This document shows, one piece after another, positions 1-8,634 of a stretch of DNA of 54,802 nt. Both the position numbers and the translations under genes were made by a program. The stretch is from Bryobacter sp. CoA8 C33 (GTDB lineage: Bacteria; Acidobacteriota; Terriglobia; Bryobacterales; Bryobacteraceae). The stretch's first letter is position 1. Each line of letters starts with the position of its first letter. The notes under the pieces were generated by a model. The model was not told where the DNA came from. It searched no databases and saw only the letters and a program-made list of their open reading frames with translations. The stretch is taken from positions 1 through 54,802 of the forward strand of contig JAINDK010000015.1 of assembly GCA_019931185.1 (NCBI GenBank), in the 5' to 3' direction.

Positions 1-67
1 CGTTGGCCCACGCCTCCAGGGTCGTTCGCTGTTCAGCGGAGAGTTCAATTGGCGGAGCAACGCGCAT
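1..67 (-). pseudogene. IS630-family transposase, N-terminal fragment cut by window edge
   Basis: Reading the minus strand from the ATG at 67, the frame is open to the window edge and encodes 22 residues beginning MRVAPPIELSAEQRTTLEAW. This opening (hydrophobic-acidic start, then EQR-x-x-L-E-x-W) is typical of the N-terminal helix-turn-helix of IS630-family transposases. These DDE enzymes insert at TA dinucleotides. The rest of the gene lies outside the window, so I cannot tell whether it is intact. No convincing terminal inverted repeat was found in the 105 bp to its right. Family call is from motif memory only. Confidence 0.55.
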
Positions 68-172
68 GAAAGTCCAGCACCTCAATTGTAGAGGCGTCGG
101 AAATTCGATACTGGTTACCATTAGCGAAGCACTACACTAGAGGCAGGGAAAGCAAAGGCGAAGTTTCCCGGC

Positions 173-667
173 TTGCGGCATCCGGCTTTTGAGAAGTTGA
201 GTGGCGCGGCTTCCGAGTTGTCCGATTTGCAAAAGGCGGGTTTGCTCAACATTCACGCAAAGCTAGCCTCGCTCGATCTAGGCGATGCGGTAGGGACAAT
301 CGAGCAGGTATTGCCTTCGAGAATTTTTGCGCGCGTCGATGATCACCTGCTCGATCAGTTGCGGGAGTCGCCCGACTTGTTCAGCCCGGTGAGCGGGGTA
401 AGCCACAGCTTTCCGAAGCCGTGGAAGCGGATCGAAACAATGGGCAGTTTCAAGACGCGGGAGGCGCAGGGGAACTTGCAGGTGACGTTTGCCAGCAACA
501 GCGACAATCAGTTACTGGCCGATATTGATATCGATGACAACCGCGGGGTGGCGCATGCCTTTGATGTGAATGGGCACGCGTTGACTGGGGCGGATACGCA
601 TCCCTACAACATTCACCAGATTCTGCTGGCGTTGCAGGGGATTGATCCGGGCTACCAGTTGAGCTAG
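173..667 (+). CDS. Hypothetical protein, TTG start
   Basis: A 164-residue frame beginning at TTG; no better start lies upstream in frame. I do not recognise the family. The C-terminal third is acidic (a DIDIDDNRG stretch) and ends with a compact segment rich in His, Tyr and Asn. There is no signal peptide, membrane segment or cysteine motif. It stops with a TAG that overlaps, through a shared CTAG, the stop codon of the convergent MFS gene. It is the first gene after the IS630 fragment, so it may be cargo or a gene disrupted nearby. It could be spurious. Confidence 0.5.
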   Translation: MRHPAFEKLSGAASELSDLQKAGLLNIHAKLASLDLGDAVGTIEQVLPSRIFARVDDHLLDQLRESPDLFSPVSGVSHSFPKPWKRIETMGSFKTREAQGNLQVTFASNSDNQLLADIDIDDNRGVAHAFDVNGHALTGADTHPYNIHQILLALQGIDPGYQLS

Positions 668-1866
668 GAAGACGGGCGGATCAACAGGACAGTCACAATT
701 GAAAACAGGGCGATGCTGGCGAAGAGACCGAAGATAACGAGCAGGGGCACCTGAGCATCGCGGAGCATGCCGAAGCCCCAATCGGCGAGTCCGCCGCAAC
801 TGATGCTGACCATGTTCATGACGCCGTAGCCGGTGGCGCGCAATTCCGGGCGGGCGACCTGGCAGAGGATGGGCATGTTGTTGGCGTCGAAGCTGCCCCA
901 ACCGATGCCGAACAGGACGAGGAAGGCGATGGCGACGGTGAGGGAACCGGTTTGTGGGGAGTAGCCTACGCCCATCATGGCGAGGGTGATGAGGGCCATG
1001 CCCATGGCGCTGGTGTAGATTCTGCCCCGGGGATTGACTTTGACCCAGCGGTCGGCAAGCCAGCCGCCAGCGAAGGCGGAAAGAGCGGCGGCGACCATCC
1101 AGTAGAGCGTGGCCGAGACGCCGGCGCGGCCCTGGCCGATGCCGAACTCGGCTTTGAGGATGGCGGGCATCCAGTCGCGCACGATCCAGCCGGCCATGGC
1201 GGGCAGAGTGAAGTAGAGGACAAGGAGGATGAAGTTGCGGTTTCGCAGCAGTCCGTCGAAGGCGGAGCGGGCCGAGAGGCGGACTTGAGCCGTGGCGGCC
1301 ACGGCGGCATTGCGCAAGGTCCAGAACAGAGGGAGGGAATAGAGCATTCCGGCGATGCCGCAAGCGACAAACAGGGAGCGCCAACCGAGGCTGGGATCGT
1401 CGGCGACGTAGCCGCTGAAGCCGCCGAGGATGACACCGCAATAGATGCCGATCTGGTGCAATCCGACGGCGCGGGAGCGGGTGGGGCCGGGGTGGTAATC
1501 GGCGAGCAGGGCCAGAGCCGCCGGGATATAGAGGGCTTCGCTGAGGCCCATGATGGCCCGGGTCCATAGCAACTGCTCAAAGTTTGTCACCTGCCCGGTA
1601 GCCCAAGTGATCGCGGACCAGGCGAGCAGACTGAAGGAGATGACGTGGCGCTTGCTGTAGCGGTCGGCCAGATAGCCGCCCACCGGACTGAGGAAGGCGT
1701 AAGTCCATTTGAAGAGGGCAAGAATTTTGCCCCAGTTCGCCTCGGAGCCGATGCCGGTGATGTCGGTCATGACGGAGAACTTCATAGCCGCGAGCATCTG
1801 CCGGTCGAGGTAATTCAAGAGGGCGACGGGAACCAGCAGTGCAACGACAATCCAGGCGTATGGCAT
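664..1866 (-). CDS. MFS transporter
   Basis: A 400-residue inner-membrane protein with about 12 hydrophobic segments, the normal size for the major facilitator superfamily. TM1 carries the NYLDRQ motif (residues about 18-23) seen in the anion:cation symporter type. The loop between TM2 and TM3 has the GGYLADRYSKR form of the MFS signature G-x-L-a-D-r-x-g-r-R. This suggests proton-coupled uptake of an organic anion such as a sugar acid, but the substrate cannot be read from sequence. It is transcribed alone and is divergent from the secreted esterase-like gene at 1931, with 64 bp between starts. It converges with the small gene at 173-667. Confidence 0.85.
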   Translation of the reverse strand: MPYAWIVVALLVPVALLNYLDRQMLAAMKFSVMTDITGIGSEANWGKILALFKWTYAFLSPVGGYLADRYSKRHVISFSLLAWSAITWATGQVTNFEQLLWTRAIMGLSEALYIPAALALLADYHPGPTRSRAVGLHQIGIYCGVILGGFSGYVADDPSLGWRSLFVACGIAGMLYSLPLFWTLRNAAVAATAQVRLSARSAFDGLLRNRNFILLVLYFTLPAMAGWIVRDWMPAILKAEFGIGQGRAGVSATLYWMVAAALSAFAGGWLADRWVKVNPRGRIYTSAMGMALITLAMMGVGYSPQTGSLTVAIAFLVLFGIGWGSFDANNMPILCQVARPELRATGYGVMNMVSISCGGLADWGFGMLRDAQVPLLVIFGLFASIALFSIVTVLLIRPSS

Positions 1867-1930
1867 CCCTGCATCTTAGCCCGAATTGCGGAGGATGCCG
1901 GTGGCGCGGCCGCGCGGTTACACTCACGGT

Positions 1931-3625
1931 ATGCGTTTTCTTAGCCTGCTTTTGTTTGCCTGTTTGTGGTCCGCGGCCCTGGAAGTGACAGTCAAGCTGC
2001 CTGCCCGCAGCGGGGGGCAAGCCTGGGATGGCCGATTGCTGCTGCTGTTCTCGACCGATGGGAGCGCGGAACCGCGGTTTCAAATCAGTGATTCACCGAA
2101 GACGCAGATTGTATTCGGCGCGGATGTGGAAGGGGTTCTCCCCGGGGCGAGCTACACGGCCGGAGCGGAGGCGGTTGGCTATCCGGTACGGCGGCTGGCG
2201 GATCTAGCCGCTGGTGAGTATTTTGTGCAGGCTGTCTTCGACGTTTATGAGACTTTCCATCGCGCTGACGGCCACACGGTGAAGCTGCCGACGGACCGCG
2301 GGGAGGGGCGGCAGTGGAATCGCGCCCCAGGCAACGTGTACTCGAAGCCGGTCAAGCTGAAGGTGACGCCGGGCGCCTCGCTGGCTTTGTCGCTGACGGA
2401 GACGATCGCTCCGATCACGCCCCCGGCGGACACGAAGTATGTGAAGCACATCCGGATCCAGTCGGAGCGGTTGAGCCGTTTTTGGGGTAAGCCGGTGTAC
2501 CTGGGGGCGCATGTGCTGCTGCCGCATGGCTTTGAGGAACACAAGGAAGCCCGCTTTCCGCTGATGCTGTTTCATGGGCATTTTCCGGCCGACTTGGACG
2601 GATTTCGCCCCGAGGCGCCGGATGCGAACCTGAAGCCGGATTACTCGGAGCGCTTCAAAATTTCCGGCTACAACCGTATCGTGCAGCAGGAGGCGCACGA
2701 TTTCTTCAGGAAGTGGACTTCGCCCGGGTTCCCGCGATTTCTGGTCGTGGAGATCCAGCACGCCAATCCCTTCTACGACGATTCCTACGCGGTAAATAGC
2801 GCCAATCTGGGCCCCTACGGGGACGCGATCCAGTATGAGCTGTTGCCGGAGATCGAGAAGCGTTTCCGGGGCATCGGGCAAGGCTGGGCCCGCTTTACCT
2901 ATGGTGGGTCGACGGGAGGATGGGAAGCGCTGGCGGCGCAGATCTTTTATCCGCAGGAATTCAATGGCGCCTTCGGCGCCTGTCCGGATCCGATCGACTT
3001 TCGCGCCTATACAACGGTGAATCTTTATTCGGACCGCAACGCCTACTACACCGAAGGGCCTCACCAGCGCATCCCTCGCCCCGGCAAGCGTGATTATCTC
3101 GGGCACGTTTCGGCAACGGTGGAGAGCATGAACCAGATGGAACTGGCCCTGGGGAGCAGGACGCGCTCCGGGCAGCAATTCGATATCTGGGAAGCGGTGT
3201 ACTCACCGGTGGGAGCGGACGGCTACCCGCAACGAATCTGGGACAAGGTAAGCGGAGAGATCCATCCAGAGGTGGCCGCTTACTGGCGCGAGAATTATGA
3301 TCTGCGGCACATCCTCGAGCGGGATTGGGCCAAACTGGGGCCCCAACTGGCGGGTAAGCTGCATATCTATTGCGGGGACATGGACAATTTCTATCTCAAC
3401 AATGCCGTCTATCTGATGGAAGATTTTTTGAAGTCGACGAAGAATCCGGCATATGGAGGCGAGGTGAAGTATGGGGACCGCTTCGAACACTGTTGGAACG
3501 GCGATCCGAATCTGCCGAACCACATCACCCGTCTGCGCTACAACACAATGTACGTGGACAAGATGCTGAAGCGGATGGAGGGGAATCACCCGCCGGGGGC
3601 GGACCTGAAGAGTTGGCGTTACTGA
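1931..3625 (+). CDS. Secreted esterase-like alpha/beta hydrolase
   Basis: A 564-residue protein. The start at 1931 is chosen because it gives a clean signal peptide (MRFLSLLLFACLWSAAL); 15 codons upstream in frame are unlikely to be used. An N-terminal beta-rich region (about 20-150) precedes an esterase-D-like hydrolase part. That part contains LFHGHFPAD near residue 215 and a nucleophile elbow GGSTGGW with Ser at about 327. A late GDMDNFYLNN segment and a final His-rich part would supply Asp and His. It probably acts on an ester in the periplasm or outside the cell. It lies 28 bp upstream of the homoserine dehydrogenase gene, in the same direction. Substrate unknown. Confidence 0.7.
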   Translation: MRFLSLLLFACLWSAALEVTVKLPARSGGQAWDGRLLLLFSTDGSAEPRFQISDSPKTQIVFGADVEGVLPGASYTAGAEAVGYPVRRLADLAAGEYFVQAVFDVYETFHRADGHTVKLPTDRGEGRQWNRAPGNVYSKPVKLKVTPGASLALSLTETIAPITPPADTKYVKHIRIQSERLSRFWGKPVYLGAHVLLPHGFEEHKEARFPLMLFHGHFPADLDGFRPEAPDANLKPDYSERFKISGYNRIVQQEAHDFFRKWTSPGFPRFLVVEIQHANPFYDDSYAVNSANLGPYGDAIQYELLPEIEKRFRGIGQGWARFTYGGSTGGWEALAAQIFYPQEFNGAFGACPDPIDFRAYTTVNLYSDRNAYYTEGPHQRIPRPGKRDYLGHVSATVESMNQMELALGSRTRSGQQFDIWEAVYSPVGADGYPQRIWDKVSGEIHPEVAAYWRENYDLRHILERDWAKLGPQLAGKLHIYCGDMDNFYLNNAVYLMEDFLKSTKNPAYGGEVKYGDRFEHCWNGDPNLPNHITRLRYNTMYVDKMLKRMEGNHPPGADLKSWRY

Positions 3626-3653
3626 GAGGGAACCTGAAGTACTCTAACGAGTA

Positions 3654-4958
3654 ATGGCATCTGTTCGGATTGGGATCATCGGCACGGGCAACGTGGGGTC
3701 GGGCACACTTGAGATTCTCGACAAGCAGGCGGGGGAACTCGAAGCAAAGCTGGGCTTTCGGCTGGAGGTGACGGCGGTTTCGAGCCGGAACATTTTGACG
3801 AAACAGGTGGCGCACTGCCCGGCCGGGGCGCGGCTGACGGAGCGCTGGCAGGAGGTGGTGGAAGCCGAAGACGTGGATCTGGTATGCGAATTGATCGGCG
3901 GCACCAGCACGGCGCGCGAGATCATCGAGGCGGCGGGGCGGGCGGGCAAACCTGTCATCACGGCGAACAAGGAACTGATGGCGCTGGCGGGTGAGGAATT
4001 GCAGAATTTGGCGGCGAGCCATGGCGCGACGATTCACATGGAAGCGAGCGTGGCGGGCGGCATCCCCATACACACCGTGCTGCGCGAGGGCATCGCGGCG
4101 GATTCGATACAGGGCTTTTTTGGGATTCTGAACGGGACGAGCAACTACATCCTGACGGAGATTGAAGCCCATGGCACGGCCTTCGGGGAAGTGCTTGCGG
4201 AGGCGCAGCGGCTTGGCTACGCGGAGGCCGACCCGACGGCGGATATTGAAGGCTACGATGCGCGCTCGAAGCTTGCGTTGCTGGCGCAGATCGCTTTTGG
4301 CGAGCGGGTGCAGCCGGCGCAAATTTATTGCGAGGGGATCAGCCGGATCACGCCCTTCGATTTCCAGTACGCGCACACGCTAGGCCATACACTGCGGCTG
4401 ATTGCCGCAGCGCGGCGCACGGCGCAGGGACTGGCGCTATCAGTTCGTCCGACGCTGATTCCGAAAACGACGATCCTGGCCAGTGTGCAAGGCGCCTATA
4501 ACGCCATCTGGGTGCGCGGGGCGGCAGGGCAGGATACGTTTTACTATGGCCGAGGCGCCGGACCCCTGCCGACGGGTGTGGCCGTGGTTTCTGACCTGAT
4601 GCGGGCGGCGCGAGACTTGCGCGCTGGCGGCCAGGCTCGCGTTTCGCCGTTCAGCTTCCGGACACTGCGGCCGTCGCGGCTGGCGCCGATCGAGGATTTT
4701 CAATCGGGCTACTATCTACGCTTCCGTGTCAAGGACAGCACGGGGATTATCGCTACGCTGGGCAAGATTCTGGCCGACAATGGCATCTCGATCGACGCCG
4801 TGCTGCAGTTGCCGTCGGAGGATAAGGCCAATCTGCCGTTCGTGATCACGGTGGAGCCGGCCCGGGAGGCGGCTGTGCGCTCGGCCCTGGCGGCCATGCA
4901 AGCGTTGGACTTTCTGGTGGAGAGGCCGCTTGCGCTGCCGCTCGAAAAAGGCGTCTGA
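3654..4958 (+). CDS. hom: Homoserine dehydrogenase
   Basis: A 434-residue enzyme that reduces aspartate semialdehyde to homoserine with NAD(P)H, the branch point to threonine and methionine. The N-terminal Rossmann motif is IGTGNVGSG (about 9-17). NKELMAL follows near 104. The catalytic domain shows GILNGTSNYILTEIE and DPTADIEGYDARSKLALL near 190-212. An ACT domain (about 350-425, starting YYLRFRVKDSTGIIATLGK) suggests feedback control by an amino acid, usually threonine. Length and domain order match the monofunctional bacterial family. It overlaps the following TPR gene by one base (TGATG). Confidence 0.95.
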   Translation: MASVRIGIIGTGNVGSGTLEILDKQAGELEAKLGFRLEVTAVSSRNILTKQVAHCPAGARLTERWQEVVEAEDVDLVCELIGGTSTAREIIEAAGRAGKPVITANKELMALAGEELQNLAASHGATIHMEASVAGGIPIHTVLREGIAADSIQGFFGILNGTSNYILTEIEAHGTAFGEVLAEAQRLGYAEADPTADIEGYDARSKLALLAQIAFGERVQPAQIYCEGISRITPFDFQYAHTLGHTLRLIAAARRTAQGLALSVRPTLIPKTTILASVQGAYNAIWVRGAAGQDTFYYGRGAGPLPTGVAVVSDLMRAARDLRAGGQARVSPFSFRTLRPSRLAPIEDFQSGYYLRFRVKDSTGIIATLGKILADNGISIDAVLQLPSEDKANLPFVITVEPAREAAVRSALAAMQALDFLVERPLALPLEKGV

Positions 4959-6127
4959 TGCTGCTGTGGCTATTCAGCCTCGCCTGGACCCCACAGCCCT
5001 TGTCTCCAGAGCTGGTCCGGGGCTTTGATCATTTCTACAACATCGAGTATGAAGAGGCGTTGGTGATCTTCCGCCAACTCGCAGCCAGCGCGCCGGCGGA
5101 GCCGCAGCACCACAACCATGTCGCGCAGGCGATTCTCTATCGGGCCATGTTGAAAGCGGGGGCACTCGAGTCGGAGTTGGTTTCCGGCTCAAACCCTTTT
5201 TTGCGGCGGGAACGCATGAATCCGACCGCCGAAGAGCAGAACAGCTTTGATCAGGCCATACAGGCCGCTTTTTTCCGGGCCGAGCAGCAAATCGCGCGTG
5301 AGCCGCGCCATGCGGCGGCGCATTACTCGCTTGCCGTCACCCATGGGCTGAAGGCTAATTACAACTTTCTGGTGCGCAAAGCCTGGTATGAGGCGCTGAA
5401 GGATTCCACAGCCGCGCGGCGGCAGGCACAAATGGCCATCGACGCCGATCCGGGCTTTGTCGATGCCCGCCTGATCCTTGGGTTGCATGACTACATCGTG
5501 GGGAGTTTGTCGTGGACTTACCGTGTACTCGGTTTTCTGGCGGGGATTCATGGCGATCGCGAAGGCGGCATCCGCACGCTCGAGTTGGTCGCCGAGCGGG
5601 GAGCAAACAACCAGGCGGATGCCAAGGTGCTGCTGGCAGCAATTTACCGGCGGGAAAAGCGTTCCCATCAGGCGGTGAAATTGCTCGATTCGCTGATTGA
5701 GGCATACCCGCGCAATTATCTGTTCCGGCTCGAGTTGGCGCAGATGCTGGGAGACATTGGGGAGAGGGAGCGGGCCCTGAGCACGCTTGACGCCGTGGCG
5801 GAATTGCAGCGGCGGAAATCGCCGGGCTTCGCCCGCCTGCAGCCGGAAAAGATAGCGTACTTAAAGGGCAATTTGTTGTTCTGGTTTGATGAATATGAGA
5901 AGGCCGTGCCGGAGTTACGCCGCGCCGTGGCGGCCCATGAGCAACTCGACTTGAATACAGCCCTGATGGCCTGCCTGCGGCTGGGGCAAACGTTGGATTT
6001 AATGGGACAACGCGGCGGGGCCCGGCAGGCTTATGGGTTAGCGGCGAAGCTTGCGCCGGAAAGCGAATTAGCCCGGGAGTGCCAGCGCTACGGGAACCGT
6101 CCCTACAAAAGGAAACGCATTGAATGA
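4958..6127 (+). CDS. Exported TPR-repeat protein
   Basis: A 389-residue protein with a short hydrophobic N-terminus (MLLWLFSLAW) that may be a signal peptide, followed by helical repeats of about 34 residues. The repeats can be seen around NIEYEEALVIFRQLA, HYSLAVTHGLKANY, VDARLILGLHDYIVGS, DAKVLLAAIYRREK and LFRLELAQMLGDIGE. They fit tetratricopeptide repeats, which act as protein-binding scaffolds. Its start overlaps the hom stop by one base and its stop overlaps the sulfatase start (ATGA), so the three genes are probably translated from one message. No specific function can be assigned. Confidence 0.7.
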   Translation: MLLWLFSLAWTPQPLSPELVRGFDHFYNIEYEEALVIFRQLAASAPAEPQHHNHVAQAILYRAMLKAGALESELVSGSNPFLRRERMNPTAEEQNSFDQAIQAAFFRAEQQIAREPRHAAAHYSLAVTHGLKANYNFLVRKAWYEALKDSTAARRQAQMAIDADPGFVDARLILGLHDYIVGSLSWTYRVLGFLAGIHGDREGGIRTLELVAERGANNQADAKVLLAAIYRREKRSHQAVKLLDSLIEAYPRNYLFRLELAQMLGDIGERERALSTLDAVAELQRRKSPGFARLQPEKIAYLKGNLLFWFDEYEKAVPELRRAVAAHEQLDLNTALMACLRLGQTLDLMGQRGGARQAYGLAAKLAPESELARECQRYGNRPYKRKRIE

Positions 6128-7491
6128 AACGCCGTTCTTTTCTCGCCGCGGCCGCGGCTCCCTTGCTGGGGCAAGCGGCCAAGCCACGCAACGTCGTGCT
6201 GATCGTGGTCGATGACCTTGGCTACAAGGACATCCGTTCCTACGGATCGGAAACCCATCCGGTACCTTATCCGACACCGCACCTCGAGCGTCTGGCAAGC
6301 GAATCGGCGCTGTTCCGTCGATTTTACGCGGCCTGCCCGGTATGCTCGCCGACGCGCGCCAGCATCCTGACAGGCAAGTATCCGGTGCGGACGGGGATCA
6401 CGGACTGGATTCCGGGCATGGCGGACCCGCCGGAGGCGAAGCTGGAGGCGCCGCGGACGCGAACGGAACTCGCACTCGAGGAGAAGACGATCGCGGAGTA
6501 TCTGAAGCCGCTCGGTTACGCGACGGCTTCTTTTGGCAAATGGCACCTGGGCGGGGATGGTTTTCTGCCGACCAACCAGGGCTTCGACGTCAATGTAGGG
6601 GGAGATCACAAAGGGCAGCCGAATTCTTATCGGGCCCCTTTCACCATGCCGGGCCTTGGCGATGCGCCAACAGGCACGGAGTTGACCATGCACCTGACGG
6701 GGCGGGCGAATCGTTGGATCGAGGAACAAGCCGGGCAGAGCAAGCCGTTCTTTCTGTATCTTCCGCATTTTGGCGTGCACACGCCGCTCGGTTCGGATCC
6801 GGGCCGGATCCAGCGCTACCGCGATGAACCGGTGCTGAGTACCGTCTATGCGGCGATGGTGGATGCAATCGACGAGTCCGTTGATGCAATCCGGTCCCAG
6901 TTGCGCCGGTCCGGGGTCGACGGCAATACGATGATTATCTTTACCTCCGACAATGGGGCTCTTCTCAAGCCCGGACCGCGGACGAGCACGTCGCTTGCGC
7001 CGCTGCGCAACCAGAAGGGCTACCTGCATGAAGGGGGCATCCGCGTGCCTTGCCTGATTCATGATCCACTCCAGCCCAAGCCGCGCGTGATCGATCAGCC
7101 CGCCTGCTCGATCGACATTCTGCCGACGATTCTGAACTGGCTGGGGCAGCCCATACCGGGCGGCATCGATGGGACGCCGATCTTCGGGCGGACTGAGCAG
7201 CCGATTTATTATTGGCACTATCCGCACTACCATGGGGCGGGAGGCAAGCCGGGGGGCGCGATTCTGGATGGGGACTACAAGTTGATCGAGGACTTCGAAT
7301 CGGGCCGCACCGAGTTGTACAACCTCAAGGCGGATATCGGAGAAAGCCGTGACCTCAGTTCGGCGGATCCGGCGCGGGCCTCGAACCTGTACCTGCGGCT
7401 GCGCCGCTGGCGGGAACAGAATCGCGCCATTATGCCGAAAGCTAGAACAGCAGCGGCTTTTTTGCCATCGCCTGCAGGAACGTCAGGATGA
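6124..7491 (+). CDS. Tat-exported type I sulfatase
   Basis: A 455-residue arylsulfatase-family enzyme that hydrolyses sulfate esters. The N-terminus MKRRSFLAAAAAPLLG fits a twin-arginine signal. The metal-binding start is VVDDLGYKD (about 29-37). The formylglycine motif C-S-P-T-R has its Cys at residue 74, followed by ASILTGKYP. SFGKWHLGG and the TSDNGAL block supply further active-site residues. Tat export fits a sulfatase matured to formylglycine in the cytoplasm, but no maturase gene is seen in the window. The last 50 bp overlap the convergent membrane-protein gene. The substrate could be a sulfated polysaccharide; unproven. Confidence 0.9.
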   Translation: MKRRSFLAAAAAPLLGQAAKPRNVVLIVVDDLGYKDIRSYGSETHPVPYPTPHLERLASESALFRRFYAACPVCSPTRASILTGKYPVRTGITDWIPGMADPPEAKLEAPRTRTELALEEKTIAEYLKPLGYATASFGKWHLGGDGFLPTNQGFDVNVGGDHKGQPNSYRAPFTMPGLGDAPTGTELTMHLTGRANRWIEEQAGQSKPFFLYLPHFGVHTPLGSDPGRIQRYRDEPVLSTVYAAMVDAIDESVDAIRSQLRRSGVDGNTMIIFTSDNGALLKPGPRTSTSLAPLRNQKGYLHEGGIRVPCLIHDPLQPKPRVIDQPACSIDILPTILNWLGQPIPGGIDGTPIFGRTEQPIYYWHYPHYHGAGGKPGGAILDGDYKLIEDFESGRTELYNLKADIGESRDLSSADPARASNLYLRLRRWREQNRAIMPKARTAAAFLPSPAGTSG

Positions 7492-8233
7492 ACGCGGCAT
7501 AGTGAATCAGGGCCAGGACAAAGACTCCGCCGCCGGCTCCGATTTCGCTTAAGAGAAAACCGCCGAGGGGCAGTACCTGGAGACCGTGCAGGCCAATGAA
7601 ATGGGCGGCGCGGAGGTCGCCAGCCTGTTTGCTCCAGTTCAGGATTGGCACTCCCGGTCCGCCATCGGGCGCGCCCACGGTGTGGGACGCCATGGAGGCC
7701 ATAATGCCGCCTTCGATACTGGCCAGAACCGCGAGCAGCAGGCCCAGGCGGCAGCCCCATAAGGCGCCCAAGGGCATGGCAACGGGCTTGGTCAAGAACC
7801 ACCAAAGCAGCAAGCCGAGCAGGATGGTGTTGATGAGGATCATGATGCCCATCAAGCTAAAGATGGATGCATTCAGGGCTGAAGTGACATTGAAATGACT
7901 GCGTTCCCCACGCAGAGCCTGCCCGGAGACGCCGGCGTTTTCAAGCAGAATCAGGATGCTGACAGCGGTTCCGAGGGCTGCCCGGGCAGAAGCAGCGGTT
8001 TCGACGAAATTCAACAGCCAGCCCACGGTCCAGAGATAGATAGCGCTCGAAATCAGAAACTTGGCGGGCTTCAACCAGATGTTGACACCGAGAAGTTCAC
8101 GCGAATCGAACAACATCGCCGTCAGCACCATGGCCAGTGCGACCCAGTGCAGCAATCCGATATAACCGCAAGCCTGATTGCCATTCAGGACTCGCTCAAA
8201 CCAGTAGAGAGGATTTAAACTTGAGGTCCCCAT
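7442..8233 (-). CDS. Polytopic membrane protein of unknown function
   Basis: A 263-residue protein with about 7-8 hydrophobic segments, for example LLHWVALAMVLTAMLF, WTVGWLLNF, GIMILINTILLGLLLWW and GVFVLALIHYAAFILTFL. The segment NIWLKPAKFLISSAIYLW recalls uncharacterised membrane proteins found in several phyla. Conserved-looking His residues sit in membrane segments (HFIGLHGLQVLPL), which could bind heme or metal. It is the last gene of the nagA operon, and its start lies inside the end of the ABA4-like gene (19 bp overlap). Its 3' end runs 50 bp into the convergent sulfatase gene. Confidence 0.7.
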   Translation of the reverse strand: MGTSSLNPLYWFERVLNGNQACGYIGLLHWVALAMVLTAMLFDSRELLGVNIWLKPAKFLISSAIYLWTVGWLLNFVETAASARAALGTAVSILILLENAGVSGQALRGERSHFNVTSALNASIFSLMGIMILINTILLGLLLWWFLTKPVAMPLGALWGCRLGLLLAVLASIEGGIMASMASHTVGAPDGGPGVPILNWSKQAGDLRAAHFIGLHGLQVLPLGGFLLSEIGAGGGVFVLALIHYAAFILTFLQAMAKKPLLF

Positions 8234-8631
8234 TGCCGTTTCATCAGTCCTTTCGTCAAGAAGTAGCCCGACAAACCTACAGGTCCGAGCAGGAAGGTGA
8301 AAACGAGGCAGGGCGCTTGTATCCAGCGCGGGACACCCGCCGCGGCCGCGTCGCGAACGATCCAGGCACCAATGAACAAATCGAAGGCAAGATAGTGAAC
8401 CCAGCCGGCGAGAACCGCGCGCGGCTGGCGAAACAGCTTCATCACGTTTTCGAGGCTATCGAATCCGCCCTCGCCGAGGCCGGCCGACATGAGTCCGATG
8501 TAAAGACTACCGAGCAGAAGCGGCAGCGCGAGAGCACAGACTCGCTGGGTGTAGCGCCAGTGGGGGACCAGCAGGAGCAAGGCCCAACCGGGCAGTACCA
8601 CCAGATTGGCAATACGAAAGAGATCATCCAT
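8215..8631 (-). CDS. ABA4-like (DUF4281) membrane protein
   Basis: A 138-residue protein with four predicted membrane helices. The segment GWVHYLAFDLFIGAWIVRDA is the hallmark of the ABA4-like/DUF4281 family, named after a plant plastid protein needed for neoxanthin formation. The bacterial role is not known. It sits 3 bp downstream of nagA and overlaps the next membrane gene by 19 bp, so it is probably co-transcribed and translationally coupled. There is no evidence for carotenoid genes nearby. Confidence 0.8.
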   Translation of the reverse strand: MDDLFRIANLVVLPGWALLLLVPHWRYTQRVCALALPLLLGSLYIGLMSAGLGEGGFDSLENVMKLFRQPRAVLAGWVHYLAFDLFIGAWIVRDAAAAGVPRWIQAPCLVFTFLLGPVGLSGYFLTKGLMKRQWGPQV

Positions 8632-8634
8632 GGA

